NCBI GenBank assembly: GCA_002748285.1
Contig: PDSA01000033.1
Location: forward strand, 62,001-126,000
Source: Rhodobacterales bacterium
GTDB taxonomy: Bacteria; Pseudomonadota; Alphaproteobacteria; Rhodobacterales; Rhodobacteraceae
Direction: 5' to 3'
Length of the DNA stretch: 64,000 bases
The translations under genes and the position numbers were made by a program. A model generated the notes under the pieces. That model made no database searches. It saw only the letters and a list, made by a program, of their open reading frames with translations, and had not been told where the DNA came from. Below, piece after piece: positions 35,739-44,363 of this stretch (position 1 is the first letter of the stretch; every line of letters starts with the position of its first letter).

Positions 35739-37382
35739 TTATCCCAGCAAACGCCGCGCAATCACCTGTGCCTGAATTTCCGCCGCCCCTTCAAAGATCG
35801 ACAGAATCCGGGCATCGCACAAAATGCGGCTGATTTCATATTCCAGCGCAAACCCGTTGCCGCCATGGATTTGCAGCGCATTATCCGCCGCCGCCCAGGC
35901 CACCCGCGCCCCCAGCAGCTTGGCCATGCCGGCCTCAAGGTCGCAACGCTGGTCGTGGTCTTTTTCCCACGCTGCGAAATACGCCATCTGCCGGGCGATC
36001 ATGATCTCAACCGCCATCATCGCCAGCTTGCCCGAGACCCGCGGGAAGTGGATCAGCGCCTTGCCAAACTGCTTGCGGTCCTGCGCATATTGCATCCCGA
36101 CCTCCAGCGCGTTCTGCGCCACCCCGATTGCACGGGCGGCAGTCTGGATGCGGGCGCTTTCAAAGGTCTGCATCAACTGCTTGAACCCCTGGCCTTCGAC
36201 CCCGCCCAGCAGGTTCTCGCCCTTGACCTTGAAGCCATCAAAACCCAGCTCGTATTCCTTCATGCCGCGATACCCCAGCACTTCGATTTCGCCGCCGGTC
36301 ATGCCTTCGGTGGGGAAGGGTTCTTCGACGCTACCCGGCATCTTTTCGGCCAGAAACATCGACAGCCCTTTATAATCGTCGGTGTCGGCATCGGTGCGGG
36401 CCAGCAGAGTCATCATATGCGTGCGGGCGGCATGGGTGATCCAGGTCTTGTTGCCGGTGATGCGGTAATCCTCGCCCTCTTTCACCGCCCGGCTGCGCAG
36501 TGCGCCAAGGTCCGAACCGGTGTTGGGTTCGGTGAACACCGCGGTGGGCAGGATCTCGGCTGCGGCGATTTTGGGCAGCCAGTGCTGTTTCTGCGCCTCG
36601 GTGCCGCCGCATAAAATCAGCTCGGCCGCGATTTCCGAGCGTGTGCCCAAAGAGCCCACCCCGATATAGCCGCGCGACAATTCTTCGCTGACCACGCACA
36701 TCGAGGCCTTGGACAGGCCAAAGCCGCCATATTGTTCCGGGATGGTCAGGCCAAATACGCCTAGCTCGGCCATTTCGGTGATGATCTCCATCGGGATCAG
36801 CTGATCCTGTAGGTGCCATTCATGGGCGTTGGGGGCCACGCGGTCTTCGGCGAAGCGGTGGAACTGGGCGCGGATCATCTCCAGCTCTTCATCCAGCCCG
36901 GTGGCGCCAAAGGTGATATGGCCGGCATTGTCCTGCATCAGCGCTACCAGCCGGCTGCGGGCGGCGGTGCTGTTGCCGTTTGCGATCAGCTCGGAAATGT
37001 CCGGCGTATCGGCCATGGTCAGGCCGAAATCCTGCAAACGGGCGATTTCCCCCTGAGACATCGGGATGCCGCCGCTGATCTGGGCCAGATACTCGCCGAA
37101 AGCGATTTGCAGGATCAGCTGTTCGATCTCGCCGAATTTGCCTTCGTTGTGCAGGCACTCGGCCCAGCTGTGCATTTGCGTCAGGGCTTGAACATAGGTG
37201 GCCAGCCAGGACAGGGCATGGGCGCGGTCCTGATGTGCCTCAAGCCGAGGGGCCGAGATTCGGCCATTCTCCACCACATCGGCCCGCAGAACCTGGGTGG
37301 CTTGTGTCAGCAGCTCTTGCACCGGGGGCAGGGCGTTTTCGGTTTTGGTCAGCAGGTTGGGAAGGATGCAATCGTTGGCCAT
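35739..37382 (-). CDS. mcd: (2S)-methylsuccinyl-CoA dehydrogenase
   Basis: FAD enzyme of the ethylmalonyl-CoA pathway; converts methylsuccinyl-CoA to mesaconyl-CoA during growth on acetate or C1 compounds. 547 residues: an N-terminal extension of about 160 residues (PVQELLTQATQVLRADVV, WLATYVQALTQM, LQIAFGEYLAQISGGIPMSQGEI) that marks Mcd among acyl-CoA dehydrogenases, then a standard dehydrogenase core (FTEPNTGSDLGALRSRAV, AIGVAQNALEVGMQYAQDRKQFGK, QIHGGNGFALEYEISRILCD). Start at 37382 follows AAGGACT. Electrons would go to EtfAB. The identification is from memory of the extension. Confidence 0.88.
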   Translation of the reverse strand: MANDCILPNLLTKTENALPPVQELLTQATQVLRADVVENGRISAPRLEAHQDRAHALSWLATYVQALTQMHSWAECLHNEGKFGEIEQLILQIAFGEYLAQISGGIPMSQGEIARLQDFGLTMADTPDISELIANGNSTAARSRLVALMQDNAGHITFGATGLDEELEMIRAQFHRFAEDRVAPNAHEWHLQDQLIPMEIITEMAELGVFGLTIPEQYGGFGLSKASMCVVSEELSRGYIGVGSLGTRSEIAAELILCGGTEAQKQHWLPKIAAAEILPTAVFTEPNTGSDLGALRSRAVKEGEDYRITGNKTWITHAARTHMMTLLARTDADTDDYKGLSMFLAEKMPGSVEEPFPTEGMTGGEIEVLGYRGMKEYELGFDGFKVKGENLLGGVEGQGFKQLMQTFESARIQTAARAIGVAQNALEVGMQYAQDRKQFGKALIHFPRVSGKLAMMAVEIMIARQMAYFAAWEKDHDQRCDLEAGMAKLLGARVAWAAADNALQIHGGNGFALEYEISRILCDARILSIFEGAAEIQAQVIARRLLG

Positions 37383-37606
37383 GGTCTGAGTCCTTGTGGT
37401 TGTCAGGCCCGGCATAAGGGGATTGCGGTGGTGGCGCAACAAAAATACTTAAAGGGGGTGGTTTTTGAACGAAAATAACTCATCTATTGTGGCGAGGTGG
37501 GGCGCAACGCTTGGTAGAGGCCTTTGTAAGGCCACCGCTCCAAGTTGCCCCAAGGGCGCGGAATATGCAGCGATCACGGGAGCCCCGCAATCGCTGCATC
37601 AATGTG

Positions 37607-39205
37607 TTAACGGATGGCAACGGCCTTGACGTCGTCATCAATATAGTCGTGGTATTGCTCGAAGTTCTCAGCAAACATCTGAACCAGCTTTTGCGCTTGC
37701 GCATCATACGCCTCGGCATCTGCCCATGTGCCGCGCGGATCCAACAGCGTATCTTCCACCCCGGGGGCCGAAACCGGCACTTCAAAGCCGAAATTCGGAT
37801 CCTTGCGGAAGGTCACATTGCTCAGCGACCCATCCAGCGCTGCCGTCAGCAAGGCGCGGGTGGCCTTGATCGGCATCCGCTTGCCTTCGCCATAGGCGCC
37901 GCCGGTCCAGCCGGTGTTGACCAGCCAGCAGGTCGAGCCATGGGTGGCGATTTTTTCGCGCAACAGATTGCCATAGGCTTCGGGACGGCGGGGCATGAAG
38001 GGCGCGCCAAAGCAGGTCGAGAATGTTGGCTCGGGGGTGGTCACGCCGCGCTCGGTGCCGGCCACCTTGGAGGTGAAGCCCGACAGGAAGTGATACATCG
38101 CCTGTGCCGGAGTCAGCCGCGCAATCGGAGGCAGCACCCCAAAGGTATCGCAGGTGAGCATGATGATGTTTTTCGGATGCCCCCCTTGCGCAGTTTCCGA
38201 AGCATTCGAGATATAATGCAGCGGATAAGCACAGCGCATATTGGCGGTCAGGCTGTCATCTTCGAAATCCAGCTCGCGGGTGTCCTGATCATACACCATG
38301 TTTTCGATAATGGTGCCGAATTTGCTGGTGGTGGCATAGATTTCGGGCTCGGCCTCTTCCGAGAGGTTGATGGTTTTGGCATAGCAGCCGCCTTCGAAAT
38401 TGAAGGTGCCGTTATCCGACCAACCATGCTCGTCATCGCCGATCAGAATGCGCGATGGGTCTGCCGAAAGCGTGGTTTTGCCGGTGCCCGATAGCCCGAA
38501 AAAGATCGCCGTATCCACCGGGTTGCCGATGGCGTGGTTGGCCGAGCAATGCATCGCCATGATGCCGCGCCCGGGCAGGATGTAGTTGAGGGTCGAGAAC
38601 ACCGATTTCTTGATCTCGCCGGCATATTCGGTATTGCCGATCAGGATCAGCTTTTTGTCGAAATTCAGCGCGATGATGGTCTCGGAATTGCAGCCATGGC
38701 GCTCAGGGTCGGCCTGAAAGCTGGGGCAGTTGATCACGGTGAATTCGGGGGTAAAGCTGTCCAGCATCTCGCGCTCGGGGCGGCGGAACATGGTGCGGGC
38801 AAACAGGCTGTGCCATGCAAATTCGGTGATGATGCGCACATCCAGACGGTTGGCCTCATCAGCGCCGCCGACCAGATCCTGCACGAAATAATCCCGGCCT
38901 TTCATGTGCTCGAGCATATCGGCGTGCAGCTGATCAAACGCCTGGGGCGTCATCGGTTGGTTGTTTTCCCACCAGATGCTGTCCTCGACCGATGGGGTGC
39001 GGACGACGAATTTGTCGTTGGGCGAGCGCCCGGTATATTGCCCGGTGCTGACCAAAAACGCCCCTCCCTTGCCGATGCACCCTTCCGAGCGCAGAACGGC
39101 CTGCTCCATCAGGGCGGGTTCGAGATAGTTGTAATATACGTTGCCCAGACCAGTGATGCCCTGGTCTTCCAGTCGTTTCGCGGGGTTCACCCGTCCGTTC
39201 GTCAT
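37607..39205 (-). CDS. pckA: Phosphoenolpyruvate carboxykinase (ATP)
   Basis: Converts oxaloacetate to PEP, the entry to gluconeogenesis. 532 residues, the usual length. Kinase P-loop [16 protein letters not shown], metal-binding HCSANH segment and the GDDEHGW motif are visible. In alphaproteobacteria pckA commonly lies divergent from chvI and is regulated with it; the same arrangement is seen here across 333 bp. It fits acetate growth together with mcd. Start at 39205 ([10 protein letters not shown]) or two codons upstream. Confidence 0.97.
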   Translation of the reverse strand: MTNGRVNPAKRLEDQGITGLGNVYYNYLEPALMEQAVLRSEGCIGKGGAFLVSTGQYTGRSPNDKFVVRTPSVEDSIWWENNQPMTPQAFDQLHADMLEHMKGRDYFVQDLVGGADEANRLDVRIITEFAWHSLFARTMFRRPEREMLDSFTPEFTVINCPSFQADPERHGCNSETIIALNFDKKLILIGNTEYAGEIKKSVFSTLNYILPGRGIMAMHCSANHAIGNPVDTAIFFGLSGTGKTTLSADPSRILIGDDEHGWSDNGTFNFEGGCYAKTINLSEEAEPEIYATTSKFGTIIENMVYDQDTRELDFEDDSLTANMRCAYPLHYISNASETAQGGHPKNIIMLTCDTFGVLPPIARLTPAQAMYHFLSGFTSKVAGTERGVTTPEPTFSTCFGAPFMPRRPEAYGNLLREKIATHGSTCWLVNTGWTGGAYGEGKRMPIKATRALLTAALDGSLSNVTFRKDPNFGFEVPVSAPGVEDTLLDPRGTWADAEAYDAQAQKLVQMFAENFEQYHDYIDDDVKAVAIR

Positions 39206-39538
39206 GTGCAAGCTCCTGTTACCGTCACAGTGCGGTCATTCGCGTTTTCAGTTCAGGGCAAAGGGCAAACTTTGCGCCGATTGACCAAGGCCAATAGGCC
39301 GCTCTTAGCACGGGCGCGCAACCAAAAAACAGGGCGGGGGGGGACAGTTAGCGCAACCAGTCGGCAATTATTCTGCCAAAAGCCGCAACAGGTGAGACAT
39401 ATTAGTCATTGCTTAGATGTTTTCTGGTGAAAATCGGCTCAGGCGGTCGGATGATTCGAAAATTTGTGTTGATTCGGGGGGCTGGAAACAGGATTATGGC
39501 GAAAAAACAATAATGATGAGCAGTATAAGGAATTGGCA
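39206..39538. promoter_or_regulatory. Divergent promoter region of pckA and chvI
   Basis: 333 bp holding both promoters. I see a G-run (GGGGGGGG near 39335) and an AT-rich part before chvI, but no operator I can name. Confidence 0.5.
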
Positions 39539-40240
39539 ATGTCAAAAATTGCATTGGTCGATGATGACAGAAATATTCTGACATCGGTGGCGATGACGCT
39601 GGAATCCGAGGGCTTTGAGGTCCAAACTTACAATGACGGGCAGGCGGCGCTGGATGCGTTCAATCATGCGCTGCCCGATATGGCGGTGCTTGACATCAAG
39701 ATGCCGCGCATGGATGGGATGGAGCTGTTGCAGCGCCTGCGGATGAGAACTCAGATGCCGGTGATTTTCCTGACCTCGAAGGATGACGAAATTGACGAGG
39801 TTCTGGGCCTGCGCATGGGCGCCGATGATTATGTGAAAAAGCCGTTTTCGCAGCGTTTGCTGGTGGAACGCATCCGGGCGCTGCTGCGCCGTCAGGAGGC
39901 CATGGAAAGCGGCGAAGTGGGCGACACCGAAGAAACCAAAGTGATTGAGCGCGGTGACCTGTGCATGGACCCGTTGCGTCATTCGGTCACCTGGAAGGGC
40001 AAGGAAGTGTCGCTGACGGTCACCGAATTTCTGTTGTTGCAGGCACTGGCGCAGCGCCCCGGGTTTGTCAAAAGCCGCGATCAGCTGATGGATGTGGCCT
40101 ATGACGATCAGATTTATGTGGATGACCGCACCATTGACAGCCATATCAAGCGGCTGCGCAAAAAGATGCGCACGGCTGATGAAAATTTTTCCGCGATTGA
40201 GACCCTCTATGGAATTGGTTACAGGTATAACGAGGAATAG
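39539..40240 (+). CDS. chvI: Response regulator ChvI
   Basis: 233 residues. Receiver domain [20 protein letters not shown] with the phosphorylated Asp in [13 protein letters not shown] and the switch Lys in DYVKKPFSQ, then an OmpR-type winged helix ([44 protein letters not shown]). ChvG/ChvI responds to acid and envelope stress in alphaproteobacteria. Followed by chvG, hprK and PTS genes as in relatives. Confidence 0.94.
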   Translation: MSKIALVDDDRNILTSVAMTLESEGFEVQTYNDGQAALDAFNHALPDMAVLDIKMPRMDGMELLQRLRMRTQMPVIFLTSKDDEIDEVLGLRMGADDYVKKPFSQRLLVERIRALLRRQEAMESGEVGDTEETKVIERGDLCMDPLRHSVTWKGKEVSLTVTEFLLLQALAQRPGFVKSRDQLMDVAYDDQIYVDDRTIDSHIKRLRKKMRTADENFSAIETLYGIGYRYNEE

Positions 40241-40260
40241 CACGCTGATCGGGGGCGAAT

Positions 40261-41970
40261 TTGCACAAGGCTGAGACTGTAAAGGGCGCAGATGTCGTAT
40301 TGGGGGAGGATTGGGATGGGCCCAACGCCACCAAATCCGGCGGCGTGTCTGAGCATCGGCGCAAACGCTATGAGTTCTTTTCGCTGAACCGCTCTCCGCT
40401 GGCGCGTAAAATCATTACTTTCAACCTGCTGGCGCTGGTCATTCTGGTGGCGGGGGTTTTGTATCTGAACCCGTTTCGTGACAGCTTGGTCGGCCAGCGT
40501 CAACGCGATCTGGTGATCGAGGCCGAGCTGGTCGCCGATGTGTTCGAAGCTTTGATGACCGTGTCCGACGAAACCAGCCTGCCGGCTGCGGGCGGGGTTA
40601 CGAAGATTTTGCAGAATATGGACCTGCCTCAGGGGGTTGAGGTGTTCATTTATGATGCAGATCAGGTCCTTATTGGCAAAACCCGGGGGATGAACCGCAA
40701 CCATCAGATTCTGGTCGCCGTGCCTGAGGAAAACGACCACAGCACCCTGATCACCGATTTCCTGAATTTTGTCTGGGAGGGGGTCTCGGGCCTGTTGGCC
40801 TCAACCGGCGGGGAGCAGCCGGATCTGGATGTGCAGCAGGTCGCCAAATCGCTGGTGGCGGCGACTTTGACGGATGGGCCGCAGATCAAGATCGGCCATG
40901 ATGCGCAGGGGGATACGATTTTCTGGGTGGCCACCAGCATTTCCCATAACGGTGTGCCGGCCGGGGTGATCGCCCTGACCAGCGCCGCCGGCGAGATCGA
41001 CCGTCTGGTGCATAGCGAACGCGAGCAGGTTTTGCAGTTGTTTGTGATCGCGATTCTGGTTTCCATCGGGCTCAGCCTGGTGCTGGCTTCGACCATCGCC
41101 AACCCACTTTCTGATCTGGCCGCGGCGGCCGAGTTGGGGCGCGAGAAAAACAAAAACGCCAACAAATCCGGCCGGGGGCGCATTCGCATCCCCGATCTGG
41201 CGGGGCGTCCGGATGAAATCGGTCGCTTGTCGGTGGCGTTGCGAGGCATGGTTGCGGCGCTTTATGATCGGATTGATGCCAATGAACAATTCGCCGCCGA
41301 TGTGGCGCATGAGCTGAAAAATCCGCTGGCGTCCTTGCGCTCGGCCGCCAGCACGTTGCGGATCGTCAAGAAAGAAGAACAGCGCAATACCTTGCTGGAT
41401 GTGGTCGAACATGACGTGCGTCGTCTGGACCGTCTGGTCAGTGATATTTCCAATGCATCGCGGCTGGATAGTGAGCTGGTTAAGGAGGAACAGTCGCGCT
41501 TTGACTTGTTGCAGACGATCAGCAAGATTGGCGATTACCTGTCTCAGGACGCTGCGGCCAAGGGTATTGATTTTATCAAAGACCTGCCGGCCCAACCGAT
41601 TTACATCAACGGGTTGGAACAGCGGCTGGCGCAGGTTTTTGTCAATCTGATCACCAACGCGATTTCTTTTTGTGAAGAAGGCGATGCGATCCGGGTTTGG
41701 GCGCGTCAGCGGGAAAACCGGGTGCTGGTGGTGGTCGAGGATACCGGCTCGGGCATTCCCGAACAGGCATTGCACAAGATTTTCGACCGGTTCTATTCCC
41801 AACGCCCGGCCGAACATTACGGCAATAATTCTGGTCTGGGTCTGGCGATTTCCAAGCAGATCGTCGAGGCTCATGATGGGGTGATCTGGGCCGAAAACAT
41901 CCGCCCGACTGATGCCGATATTACGTCCGAGCCTTTGGGCGCCCGGTTCGTGGTCGGGTTGCCGATTTAG
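40261..41970 (+). CDS. chvG: Sensor histidine kinase ChvG
   Basis: 569 residues. TM1 KIITFNLLALVILVAGVLYL, a periplasmic sensor of about 230 residues, TM2 VLQLFVIAILVSIGLSLVLAS, a HAMP linker, then HisKA with the phosphorylated His in VAHELKNPLASLRSA, and the HATPase domain (NLITNAISF, DTGSGIP, GLGLAISKQIVEAH). The start is a TTG at 40261; no ATG precedes TM1 in frame. Complete. Partner of ChvI. Confidence 0.93.
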   Translation: MHKAETVKGADVVLGEDWDGPNATKSGGVSEHRRKRYEFFSLNRSPLARKIITFNLLALVILVAGVLYLNPFRDSLVGQRQRDLVIEAELVADVFEALMTVSDETSLPAAGGVTKILQNMDLPQGVEVFIYDADQVLIGKTRGMNRNHQILVAVPEENDHSTLITDFLNFVWEGVSGLLASTGGEQPDLDVQQVAKSLVAATLTDGPQIKIGHDAQGDTIFWVATSISHNGVPAGVIALTSAAGEIDRLVHSEREQVLQLFVIAILVSIGLSLVLASTIANPLSDLAAAAELGREKNKNANKSGRGRIRIPDLAGRPDEIGRLSVALRGMVAALYDRIDANEQFAADVAHELKNPLASLRSAASTLRIVKKEEQRNTLLDVVEHDVRRLDRLVSDISNASRLDSELVKEEQSRFDLLQTISKIGDYLSQDAAAKGIDFIKDLPAQPIYINGLEQRLAQVFVNLITNAISFCEEGDAIRVWARQRENRVLVVVEDTGSGIPEQALHKIFDRFYSQRPAEHYGNNSGLGLAISKQIVEAHDGVIWAENIRPTDADITSEPLGARFVVGLPI

Positions 41971-41980
41971 CCCTTGTCTG

Positions 41981-42439
41981 ATGTGTGCGGAGTCTCCTTC
42001 TGAGATACGCCCGCTCCGGGATGGGGCACAAATCATCCATGCGTCTTGCGTTGCCACCGGGGGCAAAGCGGTTGTGATCCTTGGCCCTTCGGGGGCAGGG
42101 AAATCGGCGCTGGCGTTGCAACTGATGGCGCTGGGGGCGCAGCTGGTGGCCGATGATCGCACGGTTTTGCACCAGGACGGCCCGGACATCTGGGCCAGCA
42201 GCCCCGACAGCATCAGGGGCATGATCGAAGCCCGTGGCATCGGCATATTGACGGCGCAGCCTTGCACCCGGGCGCGGGTTCATTTGGTGGTGGATCTGGC
42301 GCGCTCGGAAACCGACAGATTACCGCCCTTGCGGCATTATTCCCTTTTCGATCAGCAGCGGCCTTTGCTTTACCGAGTCGCTGCCGCGCATTTCCCCGCC
42401 GCGATCATCCAGTTTCTGAAAGGGGGTCGGCAGGCGTGA
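41981..42439 (+). CDS. hprK: HPr kinase/phosphatase, short alphaproteobacterial form
   Basis: 152 residues with the P-loop GPSGAGKSALALQL and the following LVADDRTVLHQ segment; it lacks the N-terminal domain of the Gram-positive enzyme, as normal in this class. Phosphorylates a serine of HPr and links PTS state to ChvG/ChvI output. Lies 10 bp after chvG and its stop overlaps the GTG that likely began rapZ. Complete. Confidence 0.9.
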   Translation: MCAESPSEIRPLRDGAQIIHASCVATGGKAVVILGPSGAGKSALALQLMALGAQLVADDRTVLHQDGPDIWASSPDSIRGMIEARGIGILTAQPCTRARVHLVVDLARSETDRLPPLRHYSLFDQQRPLLYRVAAAHFPAAIIQFLKGGRQA

Positions 42440-42623
42440 GCCAGCTACTGCCCGGTGGGGTGATTTGCAGGCCAGCGGGCAGAAACGCTCAATTTCCCGC
42501 TCAGCCGTGGAAAAATGGGGAAATGCCCTTGCACATGCGGGGTTGCAGGTGTCTATTCGGCACATCGGAATGAAGGGGAGCGCACCTTTTGGGGCTGTGC
42601 GGAGTCGGGGTAAGGCAAGTTGA
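42436..42623 (+). pseudogene. rapZ: rapZ remnant
   Basis: Between hprK and the PTS IIA gene relatives carry rapZ, about 300 codons for an RNA-binding P-loop protein. Here only 188 bp remain. A GTG at 42436 overlaps the hprK stop, where rapZ should begin. In the frame ending at the TGA at 42621-42623 I read RSAVEKWGNALAHAGLQVSIRH, a shortened form of the RapZ C-terminal segment (HRSVxVAExLxxALxxAGxxVSIRHREL). The stop overlaps the next TTG start. Thus most of the gene, some 700 nt or more, has gone while both junctions with neighbours are kept. Confidence 0.75.
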
Positions 42624-43012
42624 TCGGGATTGTGATTGTCGCACATGGCAGCCTGGCCAGGGAATACCTGGCGGCCATGGAGCATGTCGTCGGCCCTCAG
42701 GCGGCGGCGCTGAGCGTCGAGATCGCCAGCGAATGCGACCGACCGGCCAAAGAGGCCGAAATTCTGGCCGCGGTTGAGGCGGTCGATACGGGCGATGGGG
42801 TGGTTGTGGTGACGGATTTGTTCGGGGGTTCCCCTTGCAACCTGTCACTGAGAAGCTGTTGCGGCAGGGATCGAAAAATGCTTTATGGTGCCAATTTGCC
42901 GATGCTGGTGCAACTGGCCAAATCCCGTGATAAACCGCTGGACGAGGCCGTGGGGGACTCGGTTAAGGCGGCGCGACAATACATAAATTCCTTCAACGGA
43001 CCCAACAGGTAG
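42620..43012 (+). CDS. PTS mannose-family EIIA-like component
   Basis: 130 residues: IGIVIVAHGSLAREYLAAMEHVVG with the phosphorylated histidine (AHG), and VVVTDLFGGSPCNLS followed by YGANLPMLVQLAKS. In alphaproteobacteria this EIIA has no EIIB or EIIC partner and serves regulation with HPr and HprK. Starts at a TTG overlapping the rapZ stop. 5 bp from ptsH. Confidence 0.9.
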   Translation: MIGIVIVAHGSLAREYLAAMEHVVGPQAAALSVEIASECDRPAKEAEILAAVEAVDTGDGVVVVTDLFGGSPCNLSLRSCCGRDRKMLYGANLPMLVQLAKSRDKPLDEAVGDSVKAARQYINSFNGPNR

Positions 43013-43017
43013 AGCAG

Positions 43018-43290
43018 ATGAGTCACAAAATTCTGTTAGATATTATCAATGAAAAGGGCTTGCACGCCCGGGCGTCGGCCAAGCTGGTTGAGGTGGTCGA
43101 GGCCTATGATGCCGAGGCCGAGGTTTCCAAAGACGGGATGAGTGCATCGGGCGATTCCATCATGGGACTATTGATGTTGGCGGCGTCCAAGGGGAGTTCG
43201 ATCGAGGTCGAAACCAGCGGCCCACAGGCCGAAGAGCTGGCCACCGCGTTGAAAGAGCTGGTGGCCAATCGTTTTGGCGAAGAGTATTGA
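43018..43290 (+). CDS. ptsH: Phosphocarrier protein HPr
   Basis: 90 residues. The active-site His lies in NEKGLHARASAKLVE and the regulatory serine region in GDSIMGLLMLAASKGSS. Receives phosphate from EI-Ntr (gene not in the window) and passes it to EIIA; can be serine-phosphorylated by HprK. Complete. Confidence 0.95.
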   Translation: MSHKILLDIINEKGLHARASAKLVEVVEAYDAEAEVSKDGMSASGDSIMGLLMLAASKGSSIEVETSGPQAEELATALKELVANRFGEEY

Positions 43291-43326
43291 GCCACGCCGG
43301 CACAACGATCAAAAGGTAGGTATTCC

Positions 43327-44199
43327 TTGGCGGATCATAATGACGATAACCGTGCGGTGACGGACCCGGATTATGTGCCTTATCAGCGTCAGCGGCTGTC
43401 CTATGCCAACACATTCACCAACCCGTTCAAGGTGTTGGTGATCCGGGTGCTGGAGTGGCTGACCGGCAAGTATATTTTGCTGCGTCTGATCCGCAAATTT
43501 GAACGTCAGGGTGTGGTCAGCGGTCAGGAATTCTTTACCCGCGCGTTGCAGGTGATGCGCATTGATGTGACCACTCCGACAGAGCAGACCGACAGGATTC
43601 CGGCCACAGGCCCGGTGGTGGTGGTGGCCAATCATCCGCATGGGTTGGTTGATGGTCTGATTCTGGCCGATCTGATTGGCCGGGTGCGCGATGACTACAA
43701 AATCCTGACTCGCAGCTTGTTGACCGGCATTCCCGAGATCGAAAAATACATGCTGCCGGTGGCGTTCCCGCATGAGGAAAATTCACAACGTCTGAATATC
43801 GCGATGCGCAAGCAGGCGATGGCGCATCTGAGCGAGGGAGGCGTGATCGTGCTGTTTCCGGCTGGGGCGGTGGCCGCGAGCGAGACCCTGTTCGGCCCGG
43901 CGGTTGAGGCCGACTGGAATCCGTTTACCGCCAAGATGATCCAGCGCTCGGGGGCCAAAGTGGTGCCGATTTATTTTCCTGGCCATAATACGCGGCTCTA
44001 TCAGATGGCCAACCGGGTTTCGGCCACGCTGCGGCAGGGTTTGCTGCTGCATGAGGTGGTGAAATCGTTGAAGAAGCCTCAGAAACCGGTGGTGGGCGAG
44101 GCGATTGATCTGGACGAGATCAAAAGTTGGGCCGACAATCCGCGGGGTTTTACCGCATGGCTGCGCAAAATCACTCTGGATTTACGCAAAAACCGGTGA
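43327..44199 (+). CDS. Lysophospholipid-type acyltransferase with HPHG motif
   Basis: 290 residues. The acyltransferase core is visible: VVVVANHPHGLVDGLILADLIG (catalytic His, with the HPHG form known from the DGAT2/MGAT group), then VIVLFPAGAVAAS (glycerophosphate-binding FPxG-like) and KVVPIYFPGHN. A hydrophobic stretch FKVLVIRVLEWLTGKYILLRL probably associates with the inner membrane. Start is a TTG at 43327. Acceptor unknown; ornithine-lipid or phospholipid synthesis are options. Follows ptsH in the same direction. Confidence 0.82.
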   Translation: MADHNDDNRAVTDPDYVPYQRQRLSYANTFTNPFKVLVIRVLEWLTGKYILLRLIRKFERQGVVSGQEFFTRALQVMRIDVTTPTEQTDRIPATGPVVVVANHPHGLVDGLILADLIGRVRDDYKILTRSLLTGIPEIEKYMLPVAFPHEENSQRLNIAMRKQAMAHLSEGGVIVLFPAGAVAASETLFGPAVEADWNPFTAKMIQRSGAKVVPIYFPGHNTRLYQMANRVSATLRQGLLLHEVVKSLKKPQKPVVGEAIDLDEIKSWADNPRGFTAWLRKITLDLRKNR

Positions 44200-44211
44200 G
44201 GCCTGCCGGGC

Positions 44212-44231
44212 TTAGGGCGGCACCGCCCTAA
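44212..44231 (+). terminator. Hairpin after the acyltransferase gene
   Basis: TTAGGGCGG (44212-44220) pairs with CCGCCCTAA (44223-44231), 12 nt after the stop; no long T-run. Confidence 0.6.
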
Positions 44232-44363
44232 CATGCTTTACGAGAGATAAAAGAAACCAAAACAATTCCGTCTAAAGGGCATCATTTTGCCCCATTCGGG
44301 TAATGTCCAGGCCCTGTTTTTCCCTGACTCTGCTGCATGTGGTGAGTGTAGTGAGGTGGAAAA

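Noticed and set aside
35590..35775. Short open frames on the plus strand before mcd
   Set aside because: They overlap the mcd 3' end or the hairpin region and have no recognisable features.
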